Positions 11,153-23,379 of a stretch of 64,000 bases of DNA are shown here, one piece after another; positions within the stretch are counted from its first letter, which is position 1; the number at the start of each line of letters is the position of its first letter. The stretch is from the NCBI GenBank assembly GCA_018806985.1, contig JADANN010000380.1, forward strand, positions 64,501-128,500. The letters are read 5' to 3'. This DNA is from Angiostrongylus vasorum. Lineage: Eukaryota > Nematoda > Chromadorea > Rhabditida > Metastrongylidae. The position numbers and the translations under genes were made by a program. The notes below the pieces were generated by a model. It was not told the origin of the DNA. It ran no database searches and saw only the letters and a program-made list of their open reading frames with translations.

Positions 11153-11859
11153 CAACGAAAACTTATACCAACCCCGCAACAAACCAACAAGAGTAGTTCA
11201 TAAGAACATATAAATAAATATACCGGTTGGACATGGTCGTTGACTAATCGCAAAGCAAATGCTGCGTGTTATGGATATTCCACCACTGAAAACTAGATTC
11301 CATTCTTTTTCCAGTAATACGCAGCAAGCGACTCTTCGTAACTATATTGTAAACTACCTACTTCTAAAATTCATCATAAGAACCATCCATAAGGTCTTGT
11401 TTTGTGAAAGTTGAAATTAGTTCTTCCAGCAAGAAATTGAGCTTCCTAAACGAAAAATAGACACTCTTCACATTTCAGTTAACATAAGCGTACTCGAGCT
11501 TCATAGTTATCCGGGAGTTCCTGCCACATACCAACCGAGTCGTTTCGACCCTTTTTCAGCTAGTACTTGAACCGAACATCTTGTAACTCACCCCTCTAAA
11601 AAGCGTCTGAAATTAATGGCTCCTTACACAAACTTAGATGTTAATTTCACTCAAAGGTTGGATTTCTAGATATGGCAATGTTGTTCAGTAAAGTGGTTGA
11701 GGCAGTTGGAAGTGATAATGTGACTAGAATAAATTCCAATACCTGTCAATGAGGGCCTCGATAATGATTGCTGCAATAAAATTATCCTTGTATTTGTTCA
11801 CAATCCATGAAAGAATCACTTTGCAACATCAACAAAATCTTTGGATACTGGGTGCTGAT

Positions 11860-14530
11860 AAATTGGAACTATGAATACATGGTCTCGAGAAGCCAATATG
11901 GCGAAAGACCTTGAAGTTCAAGTGTTCCTGAGCAAATTCACAAAATTTGGTTCCAGAAGGATCCTTGCAATCCTTGCACAGATTTTGCTAATGTCGGAAA
12001 GCATTCGTCGCGCTTGGCTAGTGTAGGATGTTATAAGAAAGATGTCACCAACAAAGCGAAGATGATATTATTGCAAACCACAGATTTTCACTTCCATTTC
12101 CTCCCACTGCGGTGTTCGCACGAACTTCTCGAGGGTGGTGGTAAATAATTTTGACCAAGTGGTGTCTCCTTGGCTAACCGCTCTTTTATCGTCGATGCTA
12201 ACGTCGTTGTAGAATAGAAATACCTTAGTAATGGAATTCTTATGTAGCAAACGAAGAATCTTTGTATACTGAGTAGAGAGCCCCCTCGCCGTGTAGGACT
12301 TCCATGACTGCTTCTATCTCATCTGAGAAGCCTTCTTTAAATCGATGGAAGTGAGGCAGAACAGTCTCTTGCATTCTTGCGAAACTTTAATGACTCTTGT
12401 TATCGAGTGGATGCGATCCATCGTACTAAATCCTTTTCGGAACCCTGCTTCCTCACATGGCCGTCCTTCATCAAGTGTTCTGTCAATATTGTTTAGGACA
12501 GCTTGAGTGCAGAGATTGCAGACGACAGAAAGTGGGCACATTGGACGATGGTTGCCAATAGAGTAGTGGTCGCTCTTCTTGAACAATAATGCAGTCCTGC
12601 TAGTACGCCAGTGAATAAAAACTCTTCAGGTGTTCAGATCTTATTCTGCACGGACTAGGAGTTGTTCAGTTCTCCACTGATGAAATAGCAATGTCAGATT
12701 TGGGAACGAATAACCGGTGGGACGACATTATCTTTCCTCCTTTACTACATTTGAGGGCAGAAGGGCATGGCTATTGAATAGATCCGATTAGTAAGGCGTG
12801 AATTATTTCCTCCATTATCCTTCTGGAAGCAGTTACGGTTCCATCTGTACGTCGGAGTGCAATCGTTTCGTAATTTGGAAACCTTCGGTGGTCTTTGAGA
12901 ATCCTTTTTCCCAGCCTCTGGTGCTTTCACCATAACTGCTGCTCTTCTCTCTTTAAGAACCTCTTTTGTCGCCTGTCTGGATTTTTTGGGAAGTTCGGAC
13001 TTAAGTTTGTGGTTGCCTACAACACGTGCGATATAACACTGGCGTATCAGCTCGAGCATTTCTGGAGAGAGATGTCTGCTGGTGACTTTCGAACTCTCAG
13101 CTTTCACAGCGCAAACGTGAAGATGTTGACAGAACCGACCGCATTCCTCGTCGATGTTATTCAGAACGGCAGCCTTCCAACAGCTTACTAATGAACTAAA
13201 TAAGTTCCAATTTTTGGTGTTCTATGGACCTCGTTTTTGAGTTTTGCCGCTTTGTTCTTGCTTTCCGCGATAAATGAAGTCTTGAACGAAGAAGGTGCTC
13301 GTCTGATCCCGTATACAGTTGCCGAACAACAGCGACATCAGTTAGGCGAAATCTTCGACCTACTATGATGTAGTCTATTTCGTTTTGATATTCTCTATTG
13401 AAAGACACATACGTCCAGCGTTTATGGCGCGTGGCTTTTGGCGCAATGATAAACTCAGATGGCCGCTAACTCTGCTGATTCCATTCTAATCTAAGGGTCC
13501 CACTATGAAGCCCATCAGGCGTTCTTATGGGTAAAATCTTAGCATTAAACTGTCCAGTGATGACCCTAAAGGCATGTATGGTCTTCTCTGCAGAACTTCT
13601 CAAAATGCATATAGAACGCTTCGACTTCGCTTTCGTCACAACTTGATGTCGGTGCATAAACGGATAAGATTGTCAGAGTCGGCATTAATCCACATCTCTT
13701 CGATCGCAGCCATCCGTTTCGAGTTATTAGTTGCCTAAATGAATCAATTTTCATGACCAAACTCGTGTTGACGAGAGCGCCGACGTCGCCAACTCCGCCA
13801 CTTCCAAATGTTAAGAGTAAGAGTTTTTCACTGGTGTTATATACGACGTTAAATGGGTGCCGCCGTCTCGTTTCGGCCAGTCCGATGACACCTTACCTTA
13901 TCATTTTTGCCTGCATTGTCAAATCTTCTATAGAAGATTCAGGTGCGGGTGTGCTTGCATTGTAGGCACAGATCATCTTCTCAGTCCTTTGCTATTTATG
14001 CAGCCTACAATGACCCTGAAGTTTTAGCAGCTTCTCCGTACTCGTTCAACCCAACACTGAAGTACCGGACGGAGGCTCTTTCGGAATCAGGAGAATGACG
14101 CTGAATTATTTTGCTGTACTTATCGTTTGAAACCCATGTATTGCTTACTGAGATCTAAACGCGGAAGTCGGTATACTCACTGGTGACTTGCCATTTTCTC
14201 TCAGAACAGGAGAGCTTATTTGTTTAAGGCGACTCCTAAGCGCATGCCATATACTTCCCTGTCACTTCACTCCAGGCTTTTGGCCGAACTGACTCGTAGA
14301 ATACAATCCGCACTAACGGGAACACACCCAAGCACACATGCATGAATACGTCCCCACAAACCCAGAAGGTACTCGAAAAATCAGCGCGGGGTTCCATGCA
14401 CTAGATCCACATGCATCTCAAGAAGGCAAAGGTCCTTTTGGTCTGCGATTAGCCCCTCTATCCGCTTCCTGCGGGCGCGCCACCCTGTCTCGCGACTAGC
14501 CTTTATGAGATCCTTCTATGAGGGAGATTC
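11860..14530 (-). mobile_element. RTE-type LINE remnant (RTE-1)
   Basis: Minus-strand RTE-clade element with 5' region, apurinic-type endonuclease and reverse transcriptase, all broken. The endonuclease side includes ILSVYAPTSSCDESEVEAFY (about 13600-13680) and REYQNEIDYIIVGRRFRLTD (about 13330-13400). RT segments are KKSDHYSIGNHRPMCPLSVV (about 12540) and EEAGFRKGFSTMDRIHSITR (about 12420-12470). The active site is lost: LRFVGDIFLIT stands where F/YADD is expected (about 12020-12060). The 5' end is similar to that of the copies at 20.9 and 47.9 kb (CGCCAC...CTCGCGACTA). Confidence 0.88.
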
Positions 14531-14534
14531 TTAT

Positions 14535-14800
14535 CATTGTTAACCGTTTTATTCAACTGCCTACTGCATTTTTTTCACGTTAGCGTACTATGTGGAATGC
14601 ACCCACAGTGATGCTATGATATTTGCAAAACTCCGAGCCGCAAGTGTTCGCAGTAGGATCGAATTCGCTATGACCCTTTCGGGAGCTAACGCGTTCACCA
14701 CCACACCATGCGGCTCTTCTCTTTCGCATTTCTCTCAGCCGTGTTTTGTCGTATAGTAGCATCTGCAATCAGTCGTCGACAAAATTAACTGAGGAGCACA
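14535..14800 (-). repeat. SINE-C copy
   Basis: Begins with the tail block TTAACCGTTTTATTCAACTGCCTAC, then TGATGCTATGATATTTGC and the tRNA-like core GCGTTCACCACCACACCATG. Lies directly against the 5' end of RTE-1. Confidence 0.72.
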
Positions 14801-14875
14801 AATCGGCATTGAACCTTAGATTTCTGTGTACCTGATTAGATAATAGGACATTGTTAAGAAAAAGTATAAGCTTTC

Positions 14876-15035
14876 GGAGTTGATCAAACCCCGAAGGAAG
14901 CAACATGTATTAGACTTTATCAAACATCGTCATAGGTGACTGAACGCATATTTGGCTTGTACAATGACTTGCCGTCGCTATCGATGAATGAATTCAGTGC
15001 TCGTATCCTTTAAGTCGTATCCTCTAGGTCTGGTG
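14876..15035 (-). repeat. SINE-A fragment
   Basis: Tail half only: GAGTTGATCAAACCCCG, ACATCGTCATAGGTGACTGA, ATATTTGGCTTGTACAATGA. The head side is missing. Confidence 0.55.
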
Positions 15036-15504
15036 TCAGTAAGGTAGAGCTCCTAATATAGGGTCACATCGCATACTGATGACATAACTCATACTCAATG
15101 ATATTTCAATAACTGCCAGTAATCTCGGCAGACCATTAGTTCCTAGGTCAGTCTTAAAAGCAGTGATTAGTTGATTTGAAACAAAAGGTAACCTAAACGA
15201 GAACTGATGAGCTCTGTAATGATCTTCTAGTAGCCTAACTTTTTTCTCCACCTCACCTGAGTGTCCACTTCTTTATAACTGTGCCCATTTGCTAACTTTT
15301 TTGACGCGTAATACTTGGAGCGCATAATTTACTATGACTTCTTCAACCCAAGAAGAAGTGACGTTTTGTTAAGTATGTCCTAATTAAGACATCGTTCCTT
15401 GAAAAAAATTCGAAATGTTATCGAAGTATGGACCAGTGATGCGCTTCCAAATGAATAGTAAGCAGTAGTTCACTAGGTTTCAGTCTGTGATGATGTGAGC
15501 CTTC

Positions 15505-15636
15505 ATGACGAAGAATGACGCGGAACATCTCGAAAAACTCAAATCTCGTAATTTAGTAGTCATTGGGCATTTTGAGAACGCCGGAAAAGTGAAAAAGCTC
15601 GAAGGACAGCTACAGCATGAATGGCTGAACAACTGG
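15505..15636 (+). CDS. Candidate exon, possible thioredoxin-like segment
   Basis: The frame MTKNDAEHLEKLKSRNLVVI... continues GHFENAGKVKKLEGQLQHEW and ends at TAA, or at a donor-like CTG/GTAACC. It resembles the start of the second thioredoxin-like domain of disulfide isomerases (helix, then hydrophobic strand VVIGxF), but this is shape only, not a match I can confirm. No neighbouring exons found, so it could be a gene fragment. Confidence 0.28.
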
Positions 15637-16204
15637 TAACCAGATCATCATAACGAATTCTGTTCTGCGTTTCTTTTCACCACAATGAGACCCATTTCAC
15701 GATCACCTTATGGCTTTCAATGAAAAAATAGATTCAATACGATAACCGACACCAGCTTAGCTCAGTAACTGGACCGAAATAAAAGTCTGAAGTATATTCT
15801 AACGATTTATTAGCAATAAAAGATTTCGTCTTCCATAGATAGAATCGTGTAATACAATGCCTGTAATCTTAGCTGGAAATTGAATAAAATCTTGATCAAT
15901 CTATGTATGTGTTCATTGCCAAAGACAGTCCAATCTTCTTGTGCGACGACGTCCGCCAACAAGTTGCATAGCTAACGCGGCTGAAGTTGAATGAATTGGT
16001 ACAGCAAAGTCCACTTCTCTCGCTTTCTGATGGTGCCTTCGTCAACTATTTAGTACTTCATTCAAGCTCTTCGAAGAGTATTAACTGAAAAAAGCTTCAG
16101 CAACGAAACCGCTGCTAAAATTACAACTGAAAATTTCGCCGCTTCATAGAATTCACCGCTTTATAGTATTGTAATAAGAATAAATAGACTTCTAACTGTT
16201 AGTC

Positions 16205-16415
16205 TTTTATTTTCTGCCTACTACAATATTCCACGGCATGATGTGATGTGAATTACAACCACAATGATGCTGAAATATTCGCAAAACCTGAACCGCGGCG
16301 CATATCGAACCACGATATTCCTTCCCGAGGACTTACGCATTACATAGTGCGCCCCCGGAAGCCGTTGCTCTGGGTTTGTCTCAGCTACTTTTCTACCTAA
16401 CGCTTTCAAATAAAC
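16205..16415 (-). repeat. SINE-C copy
   Basis: Tail block TTTATTTTCTGCCTACTACA, then ATGATGCTGAAATATTCGC and the core with CCCGAGGACTTACGCATTAC. Diverged. Confidence 0.62.
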
Positions 16416-16840
16416 TTCTAACTATTTGAAAAAAATGAGCAAGTTCTAGTGGTTTTTTTTATCATTAATGATGCAGTTGTGTTGGTGCCCACTTATTAAG
16501 AACTAACATTCACGATCCAGAACTCCTTTGCGAACTCGATGATTGAGACAGTATTGTGTGGGAATGAGGCCTAACCGACAGTATTTTCACTCATTTTGTC
16601 AAACTGCGTTCGTCTATAGCAACTCGGCACATGGTTAGAATAGGTTTGATTCTGCAATCAGAAAGAAGACCTGGAATTGCTGAGAAAGGAAACGACAGAT
16701 TTATAACCCAATGCCGAGTTTAATAGAAAGTCGATCCTGGGAGCTCTGCAATCAGAATCCACTTTCTTTATGGAGTGCTGTATGCTGTATTTTCACATTC
16801 GAAAAGTAATTCAATAGATGTATTACCACCACATTTACAG

Positions 16841-17038
16841 AAATTTAAACACAAAGACAAAAAAGCTGTTAACGCTGTTGAACATGTGCATATTGAGAAA
16901 CGTCTAATAACGAAACAAATCACATACAATGCCGAAAGCTGTCAAAGACAAAGGACCACACGTTCGGATTTGTCCACTTCTTCACAGAGTACGTTGGAAA
17001 TCAACAAGGGCAACGACAGTGAGTTCAATAGCTCTTAG
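16841..17038 (+). CDS. Candidate last exon, hydrophilic C-terminus
   Basis: A good acceptor (ACATTTACAG) is followed by 65 open codons and TAG: KFKHKDKKAVNAVEHVHIEK, later QRQRTTRSDLSTSSQSTLEI, ending NDSEFNSS. It is highly charged, then serine/threonine-rich, the kind of tail seen on receptors and channels. No family recognised. No upstream exon found in the next few hundred bases. Confidence 0.4.
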   Translation, partial: KFKHKDKKAVNAVEHVHIEKRLITKQITYNAESCQRQRTTRSDLSTSSQSTLEINKGNDSEFNSS

Positions 17039-17464
17039 TTACAACAGCGATGAGCAAGCGCTAGAAGGCAGCTTCCAAATTTAACTTCTAATCATAAAAT
17101 AAGCAATGCTCCTAGCTTTTAAGGCTTTAGAAGTGAAGCGAAAGAAATTTTTAAGACGAGGTGCAAATGTGAAGAGAAGACGAACAACATTAATCAATCA
17201 GTGCGCATCAATCTAGTAACAAACGCTATTTAGCTCACGTAGTTTCCGACGTTCTTCATATATCTGCTCCATCACTTCCTTTGCGGTTACCTTGCAGCTT
17301 AAAAACAATAATTGAAGAGGGACATTTTTTCGTCCTAGCTTTCAATCCTTCTCAGTAACCTTCAAGAGTTCCAAATTCCAACAATACCAAACAGCAAAGA
17401 TTTGAAAAAAGAAGAAGCATCTTGTGCACAATGCTTCCACTCTTGTTACCAGGCAATTTTTTTT

Positions 17465-17560
17465 AAGCACCATGGTACGATGTGAAATACAACAAGAGGG
17501 ATGCTGAAACATGAGCAAAATTCGGAGCCTCACGTGGGATTCAAACCTGCGTGTACCTAT
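17465..17560 (-). repeat. SINE-C remnant
   Basis: Partial and old: GGGATGCTGAAACATGAGC, AATTCGGAGCCTCACGTG and TGGGATTCAAACCTGCG, the last being a B-box-like segment. Confidence 0.4.
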
Positions 17561-17650
17561 TACTCCAAATATAGTTCCAAGTTTTGCTCATATCTCCGTA
17601 TCGCTACTTTGTGTACAGTTATCTACTCGAGAATTCGCTCAGTTTCTTAG

Positions 17651-17838
17651 TTCATGTGAATGAGCAGAAGCTTCACGACGTCTCAAACACCGCATTTGGA
17701 ATCATGAAGGAGAAATCAAAAGCCTTTTCCGGGTTTGCGTCGTTGAATCAGCTTTTCCATCGTGGCGTTTTCGTCAATCGTTTGAAGAATAGTTGGCAAT
17801 ACATTTTGAATTCGAAAGGATGTTATAATTCGATTTAG
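17651..17838 (+). CDS. Candidate exon, unknown
   Basis: After TTTCTTAG the frame reads HVNEQKLHDVSNTAFGIMKE, then KSKAFSGFASLNQLFHRG..., ending in SKGCYNSI and a stop. Mixed codon use, no repeat match, no motif recognised. It could also be joined to the exon ending at 17038 only if that stop were bypassed, so it would belong to another transcript. Confidence 0.25.
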
Positions 17839-18277
17839 GATGTTCTAAATTACTGGTGCTTTTTTTCCAGTATAATTATTGGCTACATAGTAAACTCACC
17901 CCTTAATAATTTATATTGGGAGAAATTTCTTGGCTGTCGAACTGCCAAGTACAATGAGAGTTCAACCTTAGAACCAGGGTCACCTAAGCTGCGAAGGAAG
18001 ATCGACACTTCTATGTGGAAGCCCATCACACAGAACAGTGATTTCCCGCTGTCAAGAAAGAAGCCTAATCAAAGTCGACAAGGTTTCCTCTCACTCAGGT
18101 TTCATCTCCCTCATCAGCGACTACTTATGTTAATAACTCAGGTAGACTTCAACAAACGTTTCTCATGTACTAGATGGAAAAGGGCACAAGAAAACGCTAT
18201 CCTTCGTGAGCATGGACTATCCTAATAATCAAATAAGTGTATAAAATACAGCTCCACTTCAACACACTAAAAAACAC

Positions 18278-18468
18278 CTAATGTTTTCTTCGACACAACA
18301 ACGAGAAGAATTCTTTCGATTGATCATCACAACGTCGTAAAACACTCATTGCTTCAGTGCTTGCAAAAAAAAGACATTTTAAACGTACTCTTTGGTTAGT
18401 GGGCAACATTTGGCTAGTTTTGAGCACTTCTTGTGCCACAATTTGGTATCTCGCCGACATATCAAGGC
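18278..18468 (-). CDS. Candidate last exon, unknown
   Basis: Acceptor CTATTTCTTTCAG precedes (G)LDMSARYQIVAQEVLKTSQM..., then FFASTEAMSVLRRCDDQSKE, ending LCRRKH and TAG. The first codon is split as G|GC. The acceptor is strong and the frame reads like protein, but no domain is recognised and no upstream exon was found. Confidence 0.35.
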
Positions 18469-19039
18469 CTGAAAGAAATAGCCGAATGTAAGCATCACCA
18501 GTGTGAATATTGATTGCCCTTCTGTAATTTCTTTTCATTGGGAAGTGTTAACCATCAAAAGTATGTAACACATGTGAATATCATATCAAAATAAGACTAG
18601 GAAAAATCTCACTTTCTTTATATCGCTTTTTCCTGAGAGCTTCGAAAAGTGCGCCTTCCCGCGGTTAGCGCGGGCAAACTTGAACTTGGTCTGGATCGAA
18701 TGACAAGATTTCATCTGAAAATTTCACTTATTTCAGTTTGTTTTTTTGCTAGTAGATTGACGCAAGGGCAATTACGATTTGGAACCGACTACTAAATTAC
18801 AAGATTTGAATTCTTTTTAGAGTTTTAAACCATTATCCTTGAGATGACGTTACTAATAAAAACAAAAAACCACTAGCATCTACACATTTCTGCCAAAAAA
18901 TTGGAGTTTATTTATTTCCTTTTTTACGATGAGGCTGACCCTTGGGCGGATTTATTTGAACAATGCCGAGGTTAACAGACAGTTATTTGTGGGAATAATT
19001 AGAAGATAATTTTACCAACGGTTTCGTTATTCACGATTT

Positions 19040-20955
19040 CCTCAGCTATCTATATGGTTAGGAAAAATGCTAGCTGCTCAGCCAGAGACTGGTCGAGCAT
19101 CATATCCTTCTTCTGGGCTTTCCGTGAAAAAACTCTGATCATCGGGTCGGTGGTCTTCCTGCAGTACGTTTGATATCCCAAAGAATAGAGTCACTAACGC
19201 CTCTTATCTATTGTTCATACGCATTACGTGTCCGGCACACCTTATCTTCGATTGTTTGGCGTATAGAACGACACCTCTGATTTTGGATCATTGACGTAGA
19301 TCGGAGCTTCCGATCCCTTGCCTCACTTGTCCATATTGGTGCTTCGGCCATAACTGCTGCTCTTCTCTATCTAAGATCCTCTTTTACCGCCTGTCCGCAT
19401 TGTTTGGAAAGTTCGGACGACAGTTAGCGATTGCCTGTAGCTCATGCGATTCAGCACTGTTGTATTTGCTCGAGTATTACTGGAAAGAGATGTATCGTGG
19501 TGATTTTTGAACTCTCAGTTTTCATAGCATTAAAGCGAAGATGTTGAATGAGCCGACCGTGTTCCTCGCCGATGTTATTAAGAACGGCATCTTCCCAACA
19601 GCCAACTAATGATTTAAATAAATTCCCGTTTGTAACTGTTTTGGGACTTTATTTTTTGAGTTTTCTGGCTTCTTCTCCATTCCGCGAAAAAATTAAATCT
19701 TGGGACGAAGGAAGCGATGGTCTATTCCCATGTACAATTACGTGGGAACAGCGACATCGGTCAGGCAAGCCTTCGATTTACTACGATATGGTCTACTTCG
19801 TTTTGCTATTCTCCATCGAGAGATTCCTACGCCCAGAGTTGAGATTGGGACTTTTGGAATTGCGAGTTACCAGGAATATTCTTGGTCATCATGACAAATT
19901 CGGACAGCCGCTAACCGTGCTCATTCCATTTCAATCCATTGGTCTCAATATGACACTCTTCAGATGTTCTTCTTAGCCCAATCTTGGCATTTTAATGTCC
20001 AACAATGACCCTAACAAATGTAGGTATCCTCTGTAGAACTTCGCCAAGTCCATATAAAACGCTTCGACTTCTTCTTTGTCACAGTTTGATGCCGGAGCAT
20101 AAGCGACGGAGATTGTCACATCTTTTCAATCTTTAAACGTCTGATTTGGGTTGTTAGTTGTCCGAATGAATCTATGTTCATGAACAAACTTGTATTGACG
20201 AGAACGCGACGCCGAAGACTCCTCTACTGCAGCATGTTCCGAGGAACGGTTCTTTTCCGGTGTCATAGACGGCTTTGAATGCGTGGCATCGTCTCGTCTC
20301 GGGTAGAGTCCGATGATATCATAACTTACCCTTCTCACTTGCACGACGAACTCTTCTATCGAAGACATAGATGCAAGTGTGCGTGTTTTGTAGGTACAGA
20401 TTGTCATCTTAGCCTTTCGCGATTTAGGCAGCTTAGAATGACCTTGGGATTTTTGCAGGCCTCTCCATACTCGTGATATTCAGCGCTGCCATATCGGAGG
20501 CTCTTTCGAGGTTAGGGGAATGAGGCTTATTTATTTCACCGTGTTTAGAGTTTAATACCCACGTATAGCTTGCTGAACTCCGAACGTGGGGTTTGGGTGT
20601 ACTTACGTGTAGAGGCATTATCTCGCACAGTACACAGCAGAGATTGCTTGTTGGAGACGACTACTAAACGCCTCCCATATACTTCCTTGTCACTTGACTT
20701 CAAGCATTTGGCCAAATTGACTCGTAAAATACAATCTGCATAAACGAGAACACACCCACACACGCATGCATGAACACGCCTTCGTAAACACAGAATGTAT
20801 GCACCAATTCGGCGCAGCAAAAAACAGGAAGTCCATGCCCTGGATCCACCTGCTTGTCGAGGAGGAAAAGGTTGGTTTTGTTCTAAGATAAACACCCTAT
20901 CCGCCACCTGAGGATGCGCCACGTTGCTTCGCGACTAACAGATCACTTTTTGATG
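19040..20955 (-). mobile_element. RTE-type LINE, RT deleted (RTE-2)
   Basis: The 5' part (about 19310-20955 on the minus strand) carries the start CTYKTRTLASMSSIEEFVVQ and remnants of the endonuclease and linker. At about 19300 it jumps to the element's C-terminal end (CRTRNAYEQ...DIKRTAGRPPTR, 19040-19290). The whole reverse transcriptase domain is missing between them. The 5' end matches RTE-1 and RTE-5. Confidence 0.85.
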
Positions 20956-20959
20956 GATA

Positions 20960-22170
20960 TCCGTGGAATCTGAAGTTATTCTCAAAAGCAACTCTAGCGT
21001 TGCAGAAAAAGCCAACCTTATTTATTCAACTGCTGTTCGCCATCCGCAAGACATTGAAAAGATGAAAAAATAGCTCAATCCAACATCTAACTGCCTCACA
21101 GTCTTCGTCGTGAAGTCTATTCAAGGCTTGTTCTAGGTAATAAAAAAGAAGAATCGATTTTTTCGATCACATTGCCAAGCGCGATAAAAAAGTGAATCCT
21201 GTACGACAATCAAAGGCGATCAGCGCTAGGAATAAGGCGAAGTATGTAGACAGCTTTGAACCAAAATAAGCTTACGCTTACTCCTGTCCGCTGGTTTCCA
21301 TCCGGAATGCGTCGAAAAAAAGTACAGTTACACACTAATGAACACATTAAAAACTGAAACATATGCATCCAATGCCAATCAACAGAAACCATCCAATTTT
21401 TCTTTCATTGTAGAGGTCGAACGCACCCGGGGCACAAAAATTCTAACTTATTTGGCACAACAAATTCATTTAATTTTTATTTTTTTGCTTTTTTCACTAA
21501 TTTAGCAGTTTTAATTTATTTAGCAGAAATAACAACTGTATATCTCGCTAGCCAACACCAAGTATCTGTGGAAAATGTCGTCAAGGAATTTGTCGCTCCC
21601 AAAACTATGAGAATACATGGACTTGCATCTCGCTAAGAAAGCACATACACTCTAGAGGTTATTATTGAAATAAATAAGGCTCTCTTTGGGCCAAGTAACA
21701 GCACTTCAAAGTCTCTACTGAAAACGTGCCACTATTTTTCCATTGCCCTAACAATAGAGATCGGAAATAAAGCCCTGTACAAGAAGTCACTGGGTGCACC
21801 AATCCTATCATTTTTAGTTGCCATCTATCTTTTGTGATTTTCTTTCAAGTTCCCTTCGACACTATACAGCAAGCTAAGTTATTGAGACGCCTGTGTTTAT
21901 AAACCGGGAGCAGAGATGGCCTTAAATTGATGGAATGATTGGAAGCCGCATAAAAATGACAGATGTTGTTTCATTTTTAAGAAAAACCACAGGAAGAAGC
22001 GTATGGAAGATGAAGCACCAAAAAGAAACTCCATCCCAATATTTTGCAGGCCTCATAGAAAATAACGTATGAAGTTTCAGTGTGATAAAATAGAGGTTGT
22101 AGTGGGATAAAATGCAATCGACTACAGGTGACGAAAAGCATAGAACACGGAATATTTCCGAAGGGTCCTT
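20960..22170. other. No gene or repeat recognised
   Basis: AT-rich. No exon with both splice signals and an open frame was found. A T-rich stretch lies near 21470-21490. Confidence 0.35.
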
Positions 22171-22173
22171 ACA

Positions 22174-22378
22174 CTAAGTTAGGAATTTATTGGAACCAAA
22201 AGACGGAGCAGAAATCGCTTGCACCTCATCGGACGTTAGCGTAGACTCCGATATCTTAGCATCCTTGGTATTCATCTGGACACAGTCTCGAGCTAATTCC
22301 GCTCTTCTCAGATGAAGACCGTTCAGTTCGATTTTGAGCCTCCAGCGTCTACGTATGCACAAGTCGCTGTTGGTCATC
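22174..22378 (-). CDS. Candidate last exon, unknown
   Basis: Acceptor TGTTTTGTTTAG is followed by an open frame, MTNSDLCIRRRWRLKIELNG..., then LARDCVQMNTKDAKISESTL, ending SFGSNKFLT and TAG. A short upstream piece reading EYEIFENLW in matching phase is followed by GTATGT, but the implied intron is only 30 bases, shorter than usual. No domain recognised. Confidence 0.38.
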
Positions 22379-22694
22379 CTAAACAAAACATTATGACAAG
22401 GGACATACCACAAATTCTCGAAGATCTCGTATTCCTAACCTAGACCTAGCCAAGAATTAGGAACGTAGTAGGAATATTATTGTAAATTTAGCAGATGATT
22501 TATACACAGACGTGGTCGAACCAAAGACGTCTTTCGTATTGAATGGAATCTAACCAAATAAGCAACACACGTATAAGCACAAAAGCCATCAGATAAAACT
22601 CATATGTTCACTGTGTTTCTGGTGAACCAATAATACATCTGGCTTCTAATATATATTCTCACAAAGGTATTTGTGCTCTGCAGTCATTCGTCTT

Positions 22695-22860
22695 TACATC
22701 ATATCACAATGGTGCTGAGGTATGTGCACAACTCAGACACCCAGCTATATTCGAACCCGCGAATACTCTTTTCGGGGCCCACATTTTAGGCACTGCACTA
22801 CTGAGACCCTTAGTTTACGTTTCTCTGAGGCAGTTTTTTTTACCCTAACACTGTCACTAG
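22695..22860 (-). repeat. SINE-C remnant
   Basis: ATGGTGCTGAGGTATGTGC, then CGAACCCGCGAATACTC, TTTTCGGGGCCC and GGCACTGCACTACTGAGAC align with the tRNA-like core. Old copy. Confidence 0.45.
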
Positions 22861-23049
22861 CAGTCGCCCACCAACAGCAATGATCTGATGAGGAAAAAAT
22901 CGGCATTCAAACCAGTCTTAGCGAGAGATGTTAATAAGTATCCAACTGCGATGTAAAGGAAATCAATTTCGCAGTACAACAACCTAAGATGAAGGGCTGG
23001 ACGTTTGCACTCGGAAATCCATCTAAGAATAAATTTAGGACAGAAATCT

Positions 23050-23365
23050 ACTCATGGAGCGCTGATAGCGCAATGGTCAGCGATTTCGTCGATCATAAAG
23101 CAAAGGCGCTAGTTTGACCCCACCCTAACGCTATCCTCTAACCCACGTGAGAACTCCTTAGCTCGGCTATCTCCAAGATTACAAGGAGAATCGACTCGAC
23201 CAGCATTCTACAGCGTTCATAAGAAAGACGAAATCCTCAAGCAGCAGTCGTGACGACTTGCGAATGTTCGGCGAGCGATATGGACTATGAATGCTAGGAA
23301 AAAATGAACTGAATGCAAAAATGTACTGCGATCCGCGCAGTGGATGTGATGACAAGTCGTGTAGA
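23050..23365 (+). repeat. SINE-B copy
   Basis: Head TGATAGCGCAATGGTCAGCG (A-box-like), then GGCGCTAGTTTGACCCC (weak B-box), GACTCGACCAGCATTCTAC, GACGAAATCCTCAAGCAGC, and the 3' part GCGCAGTGGATGTGATG. Confidence 0.7.
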
Positions 23366-23379
23366 ATAAATAAATAATA

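Noticed and set aside
11017..11253. Minus-strand ORF rich in cysteine (CCCCRCCCRSCCC)
   Set aside because: It is the antisense of a CAA/CAG tract that reads as poly-glutamine on the plus strand in a better supported exon.
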